DNA from: Campylobacter sp. UBA1713
GTDB lineage: Bacteria; Campylobacterota; Campylobacteria; Campylobacterales; Campylobacteraceae
Direction of reading: 5' to 3'
DNA: 6,132 nt
Assembly (NCBI GenBank): GCA_002317305.1
Contig: DCIZ01000042.1
Span: forward strand, 1,883-8,014
In this document: in pieces, positions 6,114-6,132 of the stretch
Position numbering within the stretch: position 1 is the first letter of the stretch
Layout of the letters: each line of letters starts with the position of its first letter
Program-made: the position numbers and the translations under genes
The notes under the pieces: generated by a model
Told to the model about the DNA's origin: nothing
The model's input: only the letters and a program-made list of their open reading frames with translations
Databases searched by the model: none

Positions 6114-6132
6114 GGGCATCTCTAAAAACTAG
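6114..6132. mobile_element. End of another copy of the MITE/IS-like element (partial)
   Basis: GGGCATCTCTAAAAACTAG matches the terminal inverted repeat of the element at 3366-3535. It agrees with the complement of that element's right end at 18 of 19 positions and with its left end at 17 of 19. The preceding bases 6110-6113 are TAAA, the same word that flanks the central copy. The element continues beyond the window. Confidence 0.7.

Noticed and set aside
1..6132. A novel defence, toxin-antitoxin or biosynthetic system
   Set aside because: All intact genes belong to common families with ordinary roles, and no small gene pair or unknown protein is left unexplained.

Overview
The window looks like a chromosomal segment of a Campylobacter-type bacterium (Campylobacterota). 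Three things point there: the flpA-like gene sits directly downstream of an RluA/RluD-type pseudouridine synthase, a pair I recall from C. jejuni; the proteins are AT-rich but not extremely so; and the words CAAATTT/AAATTTG are unusually dense on both strands. By eye the GC content is higher than in C. jejuni, which fits the oral species (rectus/showae/gracilis type) better. That species-level guess is only an inference.

Layout. Bases 1-44 are the right end of a short repeat or insertion element. It runs straight into a C-terminal fragment of a sulfatase-fold phosphoethanolamine transferase (to 346). Bases 347-527 hold a cluster of hairpins between convergent genes. A minus-strand operon follows, read right to left: a SCO1/SenC copper chaperone (3340-2792), a pseudouridine synthase (2788-1754) and an FlpA-like fibronectin type III lipoprotein (1727-528). 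Gaps are only 3 and 26 bases. The 354-base stretch 3341-3694 holds a complete 170-bp MITE-like copy of the same element (3366-3535), a small hairpin and a long GC-rich palindrome. A minus-strand PHP-type histidinol-phosphatase (4477-3695) follows. Divergent from it, a well-formed promoter at 4580-4607 drives a plus-strand pair encoding a polar amino acid ABC permease and its ATPase (4646-6095, overlapping by 8 bases). The window ends in another end of the same element (6114-6132).

Functionally these are mostly ordinary chromosomal genes: amino acid import, histidine biosynthesis, cytochrome oxidase copper delivery, rRNA modification and a surface adhesin. The unusual part is the repeat family. 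It has perfect 18-bp terminal inverted repeats (GGGCATCTCTAAAAACCA) and probable 4-bp TAAA target duplications. One copy has cut a phosphoethanolamine transferase, one sits in the T-tract of a terminator just upstream of the sco1 operon, and one begins 18 bases after the ABC operon. I see no CRISPR array, tRNA, rRNA, phage gene or defence system.
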